IMG/VR virus record: IMGVR_UViG_3300006332_000577
Span: 1-32,460 of that record
Direction: 5' to 3' (one strand)
Origin: a virus
DNA: 32,460 nt
Part shown: piece by piece, positions 15,336 to 23,251 of the stretch
Layout: each line of letters starts with the position of its first letter
Position numbering within the stretch: position 1 is the first letter of the stretch
Notes under the pieces: model-generated
Told to the model about the DNA's origin: nothing
The model's database searches: none
Seen by the model: only the letters and a program-made list of their open reading frames with translations
Made by a program: the position numbers and the translations under genes

Positions 15336-15652
15336 TCAAATAAATGGTGTTTTGATGTGCCAGCATTATCATTTGATATATTTCCAATGCCAGTCTCTTC
15401 GGTTTCATTTAGGTCATAACTCCAATCTTCTATTACAGTGTTTGATAATAGTCTATCAGATAAAAGAAATAATTCATCCTTTGCTGTTTTATAATCTGGT
15501 GCATCAAACCAGAAATCAATACACTTACCAATCCTCAACAAATGAGGTTCAAGTTGAGGGGCAACTCTTTTGGTGTTATTCATCACTGCATTACCAGCAG
15601 CATCTGATACAGACCCTCTCAACTTTACATATACTGTTGCTTTGAATCTCAT
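15332..15652 (-). CDS. purS: Phosphoribosylformylglycinamidine synthase PurS subunit
   Basis: 106 residues. The first ~80 match the PurS fold: KATVYVKLRGSVSDAAGNAV, RIGKCIDFWF and the closing LLSNTVIEDWSYDL. PurS bridges PurL and PurQ in the ammonia-channelling FGAM synthase of purine synthesis. The last ~25 residues, Asn/Thr/Glu-rich, are an extension beyond the family. With purM elsewhere in this window it supports a phage boost to de novo purine synthesis in the host; PurL and PurQ would come from the host or another genome region. Confidence 0.92.
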   Translation of the reverse strand: MRFKATVYVKLRGSVSDAAGNAVMNNTKRVAPQLEPHLLRIGKCIDFWFDAPDYKTAKDELFLLSDRLLSNTVIEDWSYDLNETEETGIGNISNDNAGTSKHHLFE

Positions 15653-17367
15653 TATTCCTCCTCAATTAATTTAGAAAAATCATTTATCTTTTCAAACCTA
15701 AGACAACGCTTAAACTTATCAATAAGTAAATCACCTTTATGTGAAATAACAAATAGATTAGTACCTCCACCTAACTTTAAAAGTATAGAAAGTAATTCAC
15801 CTGTAGCAGATGCATCAAGAGAACTATCAAATACTTCATCAAGTATAAGAAGATTAGTAGCAGCAGAATTCTTCATCCTTGCTACTTCTCTCCATGTAAA
15901 GAGAAGTGCTAGATCTATCTTCTGCTTTTCACCTTCAGAGAAAGAAGAGTAACTAAACTCATCTCTAAATCTACTCTTGATAACTTCATTAAACTCTTCA
16001 TCCAATGTAAAGTTAACAAAGAAATCCATCGTATGAAGATACTTATTAATAAGGTTATTAAATACAGGAATGTATTTCTTAATAACTTGCTTCTTAATAC
16101 CAGAGTCCTTTAATAAAGATGATACAACTTGATACTCATCTATCAACTTACTTATACCACTACACTCATCCTGAACTTTATGTAATTCACTTGTAAGATT
16201 TTCTAGTATCTTTTTCTCTTCATCAATCTTAGGACTCTTCTGTTGGTTGAGTTCTTTATCAATATCTAAATTTTCTTTTTCTAATCTAACGATATCACGA
16301 TCTAAAGATGATATCTCACTACGCATTTCATACAATTCTGAACAAATTCTTTCGAGTTCCTCAATAATATCTAGTGTATCCTTAATACTTTCTTCATATT
16401 TACTTGCATCATTAGTCAATGATACTCCAGTACTAGTCAAAGAACCCATTCGAGTTTCTTTAAACGTATCAGATATTACTTGAGTACATGTAGGACACTC
16501 ATCATGAGTCTCAAGAAACTTAATTTCTTTAGTTAATCTTTTTAATTCTGTTTTTGTTTGTGTTTGCTTGTCTCGTAAGGCTTGTAATGCATCCCTAAAT
16601 GTTTCTATTCCACTACATTCCTTTTCCAACTTGGTCTTTTCGGTTATCTTATCTTGTTTTTGCTTTTCTTTTTCTTTCACTTTAGTTACATTTTTCTTAT
16701 ATTTGTCTCTCTTCTCTTTGTTTCTAACATCCTTTAGATCTTTTAAAGAATTAATTAACTTTTGCTGTGCTGAAACTCTCTCTTCTGCAATGTTTTTTAA
16801 ATAAATAGTGTCTTTATTTTTTAAATTTGTACCACGAATTCTCTCTTTAAGAAGAGTATTCATGTTTGAGAAGACCTTGATATCCAATAGATCTTCGATA
16901 ACTTCTCTCCTGACACTTGCTCCGAGTTGCATGAATGGGATAAATGTGGATGAACCAAGTATGACAACCTGTGTGAAACTCTTGAAGTTAAGTTTGAGGA
17001 CTGTCTGTTCGAGGTACTTTTGTGTGTCACGTGTTGCTGCATCTTGATCAACGAATTTGTTATTTTTATATATTTCAAAAAGGTTAGGTTTAACCCCTCG
17101 AAAAACTCTGTACTCATCCTTTCCTATAGAGAAACATACTTCAACCTTTAATCCTTTTTCGTTAATACTATTAACAAGTTGTCCTCTAGTAATCTTACGG
17201 AAAGGTTTATTGAATAAAGCAAAGCACAGAGCATCTAACATAGTAGATTTCCCTGCACCATTAGTACCTACAATAAGTGTAGAAGCAGATTCATTCAATT
17301 GGATCTCAGTCCATTGGTCACCAGTAGAAAGAAAGTTCTTCCACTTGATGCTCTCAAAGGTAATCAT
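15652..17367 (-). CDS. 46: Recombination endonuclease subunit gp46 (SbcC/Rad50-like ATPase)
   Basis: 571 residues, close to T4 gp46 (560). Walker A GTNGAGKST (34-42), Q-loop FTQVVILG, long Lys/Glu coiled coil, zinc hook CPTC (291-294), a second coiled coil, ABC signature FSEGEKQKIDLAL and Walker B LLILDEVFD. With gp47 it resects DNA ends for recombination-dependent replication and helps degrade host DNA. It overlaps purS by one base and the DUF3110-like gene by four. Confidence 0.96.
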   Translation of the reverse strand: MITFESIKWKNFLSTGDQWTEIQLNESASTLIVGTNGAGKSTMLDALCFALFNKPFRKITRGQLVNSINEKGLKVEVCFSIGKDEYRVFRGVKPNLFEIYKNNKFVDQDAATRDTQKYLEQTVLKLNFKSFTQVVILGSSTFIPFMQLGASVRREVIEDLLDIKVFSNMNTLLKERIRGTNLKNKDTIYLKNIAEERVSAQQKLINSLKDLKDVRNKEKRDKYKKNVTKVKEKEKQKQDKITEKTKLEKECSGIETFRDALQALRDKQTQTKTELKRLTKEIKFLETHDECPTCTQVISDTFKETRMGSLTSTGVSLTNDASKYEESIKDTLDIIEELERICSELYEMRSEISSLDRDIVRLEKENLDIDKELNQQKSPKIDEEKKILENLTSELHKVQDECSGISKLIDEYQVVSSLLKDSGIKKQVIKKYIPVFNNLINKYLHTMDFFVNFTLDEEFNEVIKSRFRDEFSYSSFSEGEKQKIDLALLFTWREVARMKNSAATNLLILDEVFDSSLDASATGELLSILLKLGGGTNLFVISHKGDLLIDKFKRCLRFEKINDFSKLIEEE

Positions 17368-17633
17368 TCTTTAGTGGGTTCAATAATCGGAGGTAGAATT
17401 AAATCTTCTCTAGTGACAATGGCATAAGCATACCCGAATTTATCACAATTAATAGCAACAGCCTCAACGTCTATTTCCATTAATTCTAATTTCTTCTTAT
17501 AGTCTTGTTCATTCAACTGATACAAATACCTTTTAGCATCATCCTCTTCTTCAAACATGTGAACAGTTTTAACGTTCTCATTATTTGGAAGAGCATATAC
17601 ACCACCAGTATCTTTTTCAGTTAAAATAAACAT
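17364..17633 (-). CDS. DUF3110-like protein between gp46 and gp47
   Basis: 89 residues containing MFEEEDDAKRYLYQLNEQDY and a following segment DVEAVAINCDKFGYAYAIV. This matches the cyanobacterial DUF3110 pattern (MFEDEDDAxRYALQLEAQDF ... FCxxAGY), so the gene is probably of cyanobacterial origin. No biochemical function is established for DUF3110. It is coupled to both subunits of the gp46/gp47 nuclease by one- and four-base overlaps; any role in that complex is inference. Confidence 0.78.
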   Translation of the reverse strand: MFILTEKDTGGVYALPNNENVKTVHMFEEEDDAKRYLYQLNEQDYKKKLELMEIDVEAVAINCDKFGYAYAIVTREDLILPPIIEPTKE

Positions 17634-18664
17634 TAGAGTTCAGATGCTTCCATGTATAAAGACCTCATAATGTTTTTAACATTACTTTTATCAACCTTAA
17701 GATCTATATCATCTATGTAGTTATCTAATAGAGTAATGGTGTCTTCGGTCTCTACGACTACATCACCACCTTCTATATCAACACTAAGATCTTCTACAAT
17801 CTTAAGGTCAGCAAGTCCAATGTCTTGAAGCTGTCTGACAAAATAATCAAATTTAGTATAGTCACCTTTGTCTTCTACTATGAGTTTGACGAAGGTTCCT
17901 TTGACTTCTTCCTCATTCGGTAGTACAACTCCATTATTATAATACAACTTATGAAAAGTGTCAAAGGGATTTCTATAAAAAGTAGTTCGTAGAGTTTCCG
18001 TATCAAAGACATGGAACCCTCTTTTTTGTCCGTAGTCATTCCAGTATAGTTGATAGGGGTTACCAAGATAATAACAATTATTCTTATTAGATTTAGTATG
18101 GTAGTGACCAGAAAATACCTTAGTAAATTTCTTAAAGATATTCATATCAATACCCTTGTCCATCACATGACCTGGATGAGCTTCAAAGCCGTTAAGCTCA
18201 AGATGGCCCATACAGACAGGTGCAGTACTTTCTGTGATGCTTCGTAAGGTTCTGTCGTAGTTCTCATCACATATCCAAGGAAGGAATAATATATCAGTAC
18301 CGTCATAACTACGGGTGGTAGGTTCATCAATAACATCTATATCGTATCCTCCTAATAACTCTTCTGGAGAGTTAATCCTTAATGTGTTCTTATAATATAT
18401 GTCGTGATTACCAATCAAGGCAGTCATCTTACATCCCAATTCTTTAACAGGATCAAACCACATCTCCTTCGCTGCTTCCAGAGACATGTAATTAATAGAT
18501 CTACGTTTATCAAACGTATCTCCTAAATTTATAATCTCTTTAATACCTGATGCTTTAAGAAAAGGTATTACAATTTTACTATAGAACTTCCTATAGTGCT
18601 CAACAAAATGAAGATTATCATTACGAACACCAAAGTGTTGGTCTGTTATGAGTAAGATTTTCAT
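17633..18664 (-). CDS. 47: Recombination endonuclease subunit gp47 (SbcD/Mre11-like)
   Basis: 343 residues, matching T4 gp47 (339). Metallophosphoesterase motifs in order: DQHFGVRND, GDTFDKR, LIGNHDIYY and FSGHYHTK. It supplies the nuclease active site of the gp46/gp47 complex. Overlaps gp55 by four bases, as in the compact T4 47-55 arrangement. Confidence 0.96.
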   Translation of the reverse strand: MKILLITDQHFGVRNDNLHFVEHYRKFYSKIVIPFLKASGIKEIINLGDTFDKRRSINYMSLEAAKEMWFDPVKELGCKMTALIGNHDIYYKNTLRINSPEELLGGYDIDVIDEPTTRSYDGTDILFLPWICDENYDRTLRSITESTAPVCMGHLELNGFEAHPGHVMDKGIDMNIFKKFTKVFSGHYHTKSNKNNCYYLGNPYQLYWNDYGQKRGFHVFDTETLRTTFYRNPFDTFHKLYYNNGVVLPNEEEVKGTFVKLIVEDKGDYTKFDYFVRQLQDIGLADLKIVEDLSVDIEGGDVVVETEDTITLLDNYIDDIDLKVDKSNVKNIMRSLYMEASEL

Positions 18665-19131
18665 CTCTTAGTGTTCATCTCTACACGATTCTTTATCTGT
18701 GCATAGTCAGCACTAGCCTCACCATCAACTGAGAATACATGGTCATATCCAGACTTCTCTAAAATTTTATCTTTGATATCCATCTGACGTTTCTCTTTAG
18801 CAATACGACGTAGAAACGCATAGTACACTATCTGTGTAAAATATGCAAATGGATTTTTACTTTTCGCTGGATCAAAATTATCTATGTACTGTATACAATT
18901 CTCTATTCCATCACAAACCATATCATCCTTATACATGTAGTTGATAAAGTTTGGTCTATATGATAGATGCTGTGCTATTTTTAAGAAGCATCCTCCAATG
19001 TAATTACTGACACGAGGTTTAGGAAGACCTTTCTCTTGAGCAATAACAACTTTGTCCTTGTACTTTACGATAGCAGCAAGGAACTCAGCATTATTAACAT
19101 AATGTTCTTTCTTTTTTGCGACTCTCCTCAT
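18661..19131 (-). CDS. 55: Late-transcription sigma factor gp55
   Basis: 156 residues from the ATG at 19131 (the longer open frame would begin inside the promoter). Family landmarks: YVNNAEFLAAIVKYKD, IAQHLSYRPNF, DDMVCDGIENCIQYIDNFD and NPFAYFTQIVYYAFLRRI. gp55 directs host RNA polymerase to late promoters (NATAAATA) with the gp45 clamp as activator. T4 gp55 is 185 residues; the missing part is at the C-terminus. Its message starts at the consensus promoter immediately upstream, and late motifs in this window are its likely targets. Confidence 0.95.
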   Translation of the reverse strand: MRRVAKKKEHYVNNAEFLAAIVKYKDKVVIAQEKGLPKPRVSNYIGGCFLKIAQHLSYRPNFINYMYKDDMVCDGIENCIQYIDNFDPAKSKNPFAYFTQIVYYAFLRRIAKEKRQMDIKDKILEKSGYDHVFSVDGEASADYAQIKNRVEMNTKR

Positions 19132-19153
19132 ATGCGTATCCTGTATTGAGTAT

Positions 19154-19182
19154 ATTATACTAAGGCTTGACAAGATTGTCAA
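19154..19182 (-). promoter_or_regulatory. Consensus sigma70 promoter of gp55 with palindromic operator-like site
   Basis: On the minus strand a perfect TTGACA (19177-19182) lies 17 bases before a perfect TATAAT (19154-19159). The start would be near 19147, leaving a ~15-base leader with an AGGA ribosome site before the ATG at 19131. The -35 box is one arm of a perfect 7-2-7 palindrome, TTGACAA-TC-TTGTCAA (19167-19182), which would be a natural repressor or activator site. It is the strongest host-type promoter I can see here. Confidence 0.85.
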
Positions 19183-19224
19183 TCGTGAGTAGGATAACCA
19201 TGTTAAGGGTTCAGGGGAACAGTA

Positions 19225-19692
19225 TTAGCTTTTATATAATTTCTCAAATACCTGTCTAGCCTGATTTATTTTTCCAATGAATCCTTGTGTGTTATCTATT
19301 TTTGTCCGTCGTCGTGCGTTTCGTTTATCTTTTACTTCTTGAGGTTCTTCATCTTTAATCCTATCAGCATGTTCATCTACTAAAAATTTTTCATACATAC
19401 CTATAATATTCTTACTCATAGAAGCAACACTTAAAATATCCTTCTCACGTATAATAAAAAATTCTTCATCAGATAACATCATCCATCGATGAAATCCTAA
19501 TCCCCTCATAATTTTACCCTTACCTAGATCTTGATTGATAGGTTGTATACAAACTGGGTCTTGTAAAAATGCTATTGACTCCTCACAATTATCTTCCGTA
19601 GCCATTACTGCTTTAGCCAATACTTCTTCTCCACTAACCAGTTTAAAAACTCCGTGGAATTCTTCATCATGCTTTACGTAGTTAATTGTCAT
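19225..19692 (-). CDS. Conserved phage protein, possible Sm-like N-terminal fold
   Basis: 155 residues. The N-terminal ~100 contain GVFKLVSGEEVLAKAV, DPVCIQPINQD and FFIIREKDILSVASMS, a layout like the small Sm-like beta-barrel proteins of T4-like phages (KLxSGEExxA ... NPxxI ... I..dIl). The C-terminal third is very basic (KDKRNARRRTKID), suggesting nucleic-acid binding. It overlaps uvsW by 11 bases. The Sm-like reading is from pattern only. Confidence 0.68.
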   Translation of the reverse strand: MTINYVKHDEEFHGVFKLVSGEEVLAKAVMATEDNCEESIAFLQDPVCIQPINQDLGKGKIMRGLGFHRWMMLSDEEFFIIREKDILSVASMSKNIIGMYEKFLVDEHADRIKDEEPQEVKDKRNARRRTKIDNTQGFIGKINQARQVFEKLYKS

Positions 19693-21160
19693 AATCCTTT
19701 AGTTTGATTTCTACAATTTCATATTTAAAATTTTCTTCTTTGTAAATTTTTAATCTCTCAAAGAGATGAAGGAGAGTATAGTTCTTTCCATTATCTCTAG
19801 TAATATCGTCAGCAACATCATATAGTGTTGCTTCTAGTTTCTCCTTAGATTGTCGAAGTACCCTCCCGATAGACTGGAGGTTACGCACTCTAGATTTCGA
19901 TGGACTAGCGAAGACCAAGTTGTGCAACCGCTTGATATTAATACCAGTGCTGAAAGTGCCGTAGCTAGCGACAATAATACTGTTGTTTTCATGTTCAACT
20001 AGTCTCCTAATTTCTTCACGATCATCAACATCCACCCCACCATAAACTAAATGTACTGGTTTATCAGTATGACTATTTATCATCTCATACAGAGGGAGAC
20101 CGTGCTTCTCCACGTAATTGAATAGTACCAATGTATTTCCTTTTAAATCACACGCTAAATTGCGGATAAATTTATTACGTTGTTCGTGTTCACAAAGGTA
20201 ATCCATTTCATCCTGATACCCTTCAAAGATCTGTTCACTATGTTTAAGTACAATAACTTTTACTTTTAGTTGAGCAACATGTCCTTTCTTCATTAGGTCT
20301 GATGTCTTAGTAACCTTTGAGCATCTACCAAACACACCTTCTAATACTAATTGATTTGTTTCTGAACCATCTAACGTACCAGTAAATCCATATCTAAACT
20401 TACATCCATGTAACTTAGACATTAATTTAGTAAGAGATTTAGCTTTAAATAAATGAGCCTCATCACCAATCACAACATCAAATCTATCAAAAAACTTTCT
20501 TGGTTCCTTATATACTGACTGCCAAGTTGATATAACTACATCATGGTCTGTATATTTTTCTTCACCAGCATAGATTTTATGACAGTGGTATTCAGTGCTC
20601 CAACCATACTGTGTAAAATCTTTATACATTTGCTCGACAAGAGAGGTAGTTGGTACTATAATAAGTACATTCCGTTTAACCGTTACATGAAACCGAACCA
20701 ATGAATAAATCATTAGGCTTTTCCCGCTTGCAGTTGGCGACAATAGGAGTCTTCTGTTGTATCTTAGGCACTCGTATATTGCTGCGTATTGGTAGTCCCG
20801 AATCTTTATTCCAGAAGGAAGACGCAACGCCCGAACAAATTGAACTACAGACTGAGGAGTTACAAGATCGTTTTCTTCCTTTGGATGTCCAAAATATTGA
20901 CTTTCCAAATACTCAACCTGATACCCTCGGTCCTTTGCCCAGTCAGTTAGATAATCTATTAAACCGCAATAGATCTCTCCAGTAGCAGGTGAATATAATC
21001 TTACTTTACCGTCCCAACCTTTGTATCTCCTCGTCTTTTGCATGTACTTTGCAGAGGGGATTTCAAAGGTAAAAAATTCTGCTGCCTCTTTGTGGAGATG
21101 AGGCTCTGCTTTTACTTTTAAATAAACTTCGTTCTTCTTCTGAATAACGAGATCTGCCAT
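19682..21160 (-). CDS. uvsW: UvsW recombination helicase
   Basis: 492 residues (T4 UvsW 502-587 depending on start). N-terminal DNA-binding domain with RRYKGWDGKVRLY, then SF2 helicase motifs: Walker A SPTASGKS (141-148), DEAH (233-236), GFTGTL, ASYGTFSTGIN and QSIGRVLRQS. UvsW unwinds R-loops and D-loops and drives branch migration, switching replication from origin- to recombination-dependent mode. In T4 it is under late control; here it is followed by the Sm-like gene and gp55. Confidence 0.96.
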   Translation of the reverse strand: MADLVIQKKNEVYLKVKAEPHLHKEAAEFFTFEIPSAKYMQKTRRYKGWDGKVRLYSPATGEIYCGLIDYLTDWAKDRGYQVEYLESQYFGHPKEENDLVTPQSVVQFVRALRLPSGIKIRDYQYAAIYECLRYNRRLLLSPTASGKSLMIYSLVRFHVTVKRNVLIIVPTTSLVEQMYKDFTQYGWSTEYHCHKIYAGEEKYTDHDVVISTWQSVYKEPRKFFDRFDVVIGDEAHLFKAKSLTKLMSKLHGCKFRYGFTGTLDGSETNQLVLEGVFGRCSKVTKTSDLMKKGHVAQLKVKVIVLKHSEQIFEGYQDEMDYLCEHEQRNKFIRNLACDLKGNTLVLFNYVEKHGLPLYEMINSHTDKPVHLVYGGVDVDDREEIRRLVEHENNSIIVASYGTFSTGINIKRLHNLVFASPSKSRVRNLQSIGRVLRQSKEKLEATLYDVADDITRDNGKNYTLLHLFERLKIYKEENFKYEIVEIKLKDYDN

Positions 21161-21163
21161 GAT

Positions 21164-21592
21164 TTACATTCCACTTTGAAATCTCTCCCACTCAATAGCA
21201 TTTTTAATTTGGTAGTTACGTCCATTGATTTGACGCAACACACCATCAAGAAAGAAGATCGTTTGTTCTATATAGTCAATCTTCAGTTGTAGCTTTCTGA
21301 CCTCATCATCAGCAGCAATGAACATTTTAATTTCATCGTTTGTAGTGAGTTTTAAATCAAACGGTGTTGTTTTGTATATACTTGTTGATGCTTTACCTTT
21401 ATAATATATCCATTTATCTCTAACCATCATTCTCATTTCAGACTCTCTATCTTTTTTCATTAGAGAGAATGTATTAAAAAACTCCATATATCTCATATGG
21501 AGTTGAGGTATTCTTACAGATTCTTCACCATATTTATCAGGATCTATTTCACTATCCTTCTTCCACATTTCTTGTAGTTGTTCAAGATTCAT
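21164..21592 (-). CDS. uvsY: UvsY recombination mediator
   Basis: 142 residues, T4 UvsY 137. Recognised from MNLEQLQEMWKKDSEIDPDK and the all-helical C-terminal half, and from its usual place next to uvsW in cyanophages. UvsY loads the UvsX recombinase on gp32-coated single-stranded DNA. It starts at an ATGA overlap with the 60-residue gene upstream. Confidence 0.93.
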   Translation of the reverse strand: MNLEQLQEMWKKDSEIDPDKYGEESVRIPQLHMRYMEFFNTFSLMKKDRESEMRMMVRDKWIYYKGKASTSIYKTTPFDLKLTTNDEIKMFIAADDEVRKLQLKIDYIEQTIFFLDGVLRQINGRNYQIKNAIEWERFQSGM

Positions 21593-21771
21593 ATATCTAA
21601 ACTCAATTGAACATTAGTAGTAAATTTATTATAAGTTGTACCATTAATATGGCAATAGGTATTGAATACTTTTTTCATATCATCATGAGAGAGACCGCAA
21701 TGTTTTGCTGCTTGAGGTATGTTCCACTTGGCAGCAAATAACATTTTGATAGCATACGATTGTTCTTTCAA
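21589..21771 (-). CDS. Small protein, helix-turn-helix-like
   Basis: 60 residues. The pattern WNIPQAAKHCGLSHDDMKKVF looks like a short helix-turn-helix (helix, AAxxCGLS turn, helix), so DNA binding is possible. It is linked to uvsY and to the 94-residue gene by four-base overlaps, which resembles the small uvsY-adjacent ORFs of T4. Function unknown. Confidence 0.65.
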   Translation of the reverse strand: MKEQSYAIKMLFAAKWNIPQAAKHCGLSHDDMKKVFNTYCHINGTTYNKFTTNVQLSLDI

Positions 21772-22052
21772 ATACCTTGGTCTTTTGTTTTAGCAAAAAA
21801 CTCTTGCATTGAAGAAGACACATCAGGTGGTTCTGGATGTTTATACCCTTTTATTTTCATCCAGTCATTATGCATTGCTTGCATACGCCATGATTGGGCA
21901 AGACTCTTAGGACCATTATCTAGTAATTCCCTTGAACTTTTGCCAAGTATTTTCATACCAGCATACTCTTCTCTCCAATTGGAATCATCCCATTCAGTTT
22001 TATATGTCCTTTCTGGGACATGTTCCTTTCCAACTTTTTTTCGCATTGACAC
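21768..22052 (-). CDS. Conserved small phage protein upstream of uvsY, GTG start
   Basis: 94 residues. The preferred start is GTG at 22052: a strong AGGAGG lies 7 bases before it, whereas the in-frame ATG at 22046 would be 13 bases away. The protein is basic at the N-terminus (RKKVGKEH) and Trp-rich (WDDSNWREEY, SWRMQAMHNDW). No family recognised. It heads the uvsY-uvsW run and is preceded by ~70 bases that contain no clear late motif. Confidence 0.68.
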   Translation of the reverse strand: MSMRKKVGKEHVPERTYKTEWDDSNWREEYAGMKILGKSSRELLDNGPKSLAQSWRMQAMHNDWMKIKGYKHPEPPDVSSSMQEFFAKTKDQGI

Positions 22053-22120
22053 TAAGCTACCTCCTATACCACAATATGTATAGACCTTAGTACCTTAGCA
22101 CAGAATTAAAAATTTTGCAA

Positions 22121-22678
22121 CTACCTTTTGTCTCTGCTTCCCTGATTCCTTACTTCAAATACCGAATAGTTAAAAGTTGCTGTAGCAGTCATGAATTCAT
22201 TATCGGTTCCTGTAACATCAAAAGCTACAGTGGATAATGATACTGGCCAAAGACTCTGAAATACTACATCAAAGTTTGCAATATTATTATTATTTAAAAC
22301 CAATAGCGTTGCATCAGACCACTTAGCATCATCGGTTTTAGATCTAGTATCCATTCTATATTGGTCATTCCAATTCATTCTATCAATATAATCTTGAGGA
22401 GTTCCTAATGCTCGTATCCAATTATGAATCTCCATATAATTTCTAAGGTCTTCATCAACAATGAAATCCAAAGTCAATTGACTATACTCTATATTACCAC
22501 TCATAGGGATCTTAGCATATCCAGCAGTAGGAATATCAACTTGCCCTAAACTCATTTCTGGTATTGATGCTCTTTGGCATAGAAAAGAAACCTTCTTTGC
22601 TTTATCCAATACGAATACAAATCCTATTGGTGATAGAAAGTTCTTGTTTGTTAATTGATCTTTATACCAGTTTGCCAT
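22121..22678 (-). CDS. Probable tail-tube/baseplate-type structural protein
   Basis: 185 residues. Features such as FVFVLDKAKKVSFLCQRASIPEMSLG, then an IEYSQLTLDFIVDEDLRNY segment and a closing AFDVTGTDNEFMTATATFNY follow the layout of contractile-tail tube-fold proteins (gp19 and the gp54 initiator of T4): a position for the ligand-facing strand, W-I-RALG helix, and a final strand with -TATF-. A TATAAATA late promoter 21 bases upstream supports a virion role. Exact T4 counterpart not assigned. Confidence 0.6.
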   Translation of the reverse strand: MANWYKDQLTNKNFLSPIGFVFVLDKAKKVSFLCQRASIPEMSLGQVDIPTAGYAKIPMSGNIEYSQLTLDFIVDEDLRNYMEIHNWIRALGTPQDYIDRMNWNDQYRMDTRSKTDDAKWSDATLLVLNNNNIANFDVVFQSLWPVSLSTVAFDVTGTDNEFMTATATFNYSVFEVRNQGSRDKR

Positions 22679-22698
22679 TATAGCAGTACTATTTTAAT

Positions 22699-22706
22699 TA
22701 TTTATA
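22699..22706 (-). promoter_or_regulatory. T4-type late promoter (TATAAATA)
   Basis: Exact TATAAATA on the minus strand, 20 bases before the ATG of the structural gene at 22678. It lies across the stop codon of the Ycf35-like gene, so a late start is embedded at the end of the upstream unit. Confidence 0.7.
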
Positions 22707-23085
22707 CCCACCGATTAACAACTAGTTCAACAGCATTACTTGAATTAACTATCTGACTCTCTACTTCAAATCCTTCAGACTTAGCAACACTGGTAAGTAA
22801 TTGTATACAATACAATTGTGTTATCTTTTCAAGGAATCTTTCTATTGGTATTTGATGAGACCAAGTTTGCCTATCAGTTATCAACTCATAGCATTGACTC
22901 TGTTTGTTCCACTTGAAACCCATGTCATCACCTATTGTGACTTCACACATTACTTTCTCGTGCTCATGTCCTATAGGATTTACTAACTGTCTATTAATAT
23001 CAACTGGATAACCATCAAACATCAATGCCTGTATTAATGCTGGTTTGTTTGTGATCTTCGTTTTTATTTTGCTGAAGTGTGACAT
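22702..23085 (-). CDS. Ycf35/DUF1257-like protein
   Basis: 127 residues beginning MSHFSKIKTKITNKPALIQAL, the signature N-terminus of the Ycf35 (DUF1257) family encoded in cyanobacteria and red-algal plastids; also KWNKQSQCYEL and VVNRWV at the end. The family has no assigned enzyme. It directly follows the DUF2997-like gene, an arrangement also found in cyanobacteria, indicating a transferred host pair. The start lies 71 bases inside the DUF2997-like gene in another frame. Confidence 0.85.
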   Translation of the reverse strand: MSHFSKIKTKITNKPALIQALMFDGYPVDINRQLVNPIGHEHEKVMCEVTIGDDMGFKWNKQSQCYELITDRQTWSHQIPIERFLEKITQLYCIQLLTSVAKSEGFEVESQIVNSSNAVELVVNRWV

Positions 23086-23251
23086 TGTAGTATTCAGGTT
23101 TGTATTCTCTAGAGATAACGTTAACGTTATTTAGAGCTTTCTCAAATGGTAGTGTAACATCTAAACACTGATTTGATTCAACTCCTTGTACCTCTTCTAT
23201 AACTGTACCATCCTGTTGGATGATGAATTTAATTTTTTGTTGTTTAGGCAT
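23015..23251 (-). CDS. DUF2997-like protein
   Basis: 78 residues from the ATG at 23251. KIKFIIQQDGTVIEEVQGV followed by CLDVTLPFEKAL and KPEYYNV is the DUF2997 pattern (I.F.I..DG.V.E.V.G..G..C...T..LE..LG). Cyanobacterial genomes place DUF2997 next to DUF1257/Ycf35. The ATG sits within the purM stop region (8-base overlap, ATGCCTAA), and the last ~23 codons overlap the Ycf35-like start out of frame, so the C-terminal tail is an addition to the usual family. Confidence 0.82.
   Translation of the reverse strand: MPKQQKIKFIIQQDGTVIEEVQGVESNQCLDVTLPFEKALNNVNVISREYKPEYYNVTLQQNKNEDHKQTSINTGIDV

Noticed and set aside
20701-20985. Plus-strand ORF inside uvsW
   Set aside because: Opposite the well-supported UvsW coding sequence, with no signal or family pattern and no promoter.
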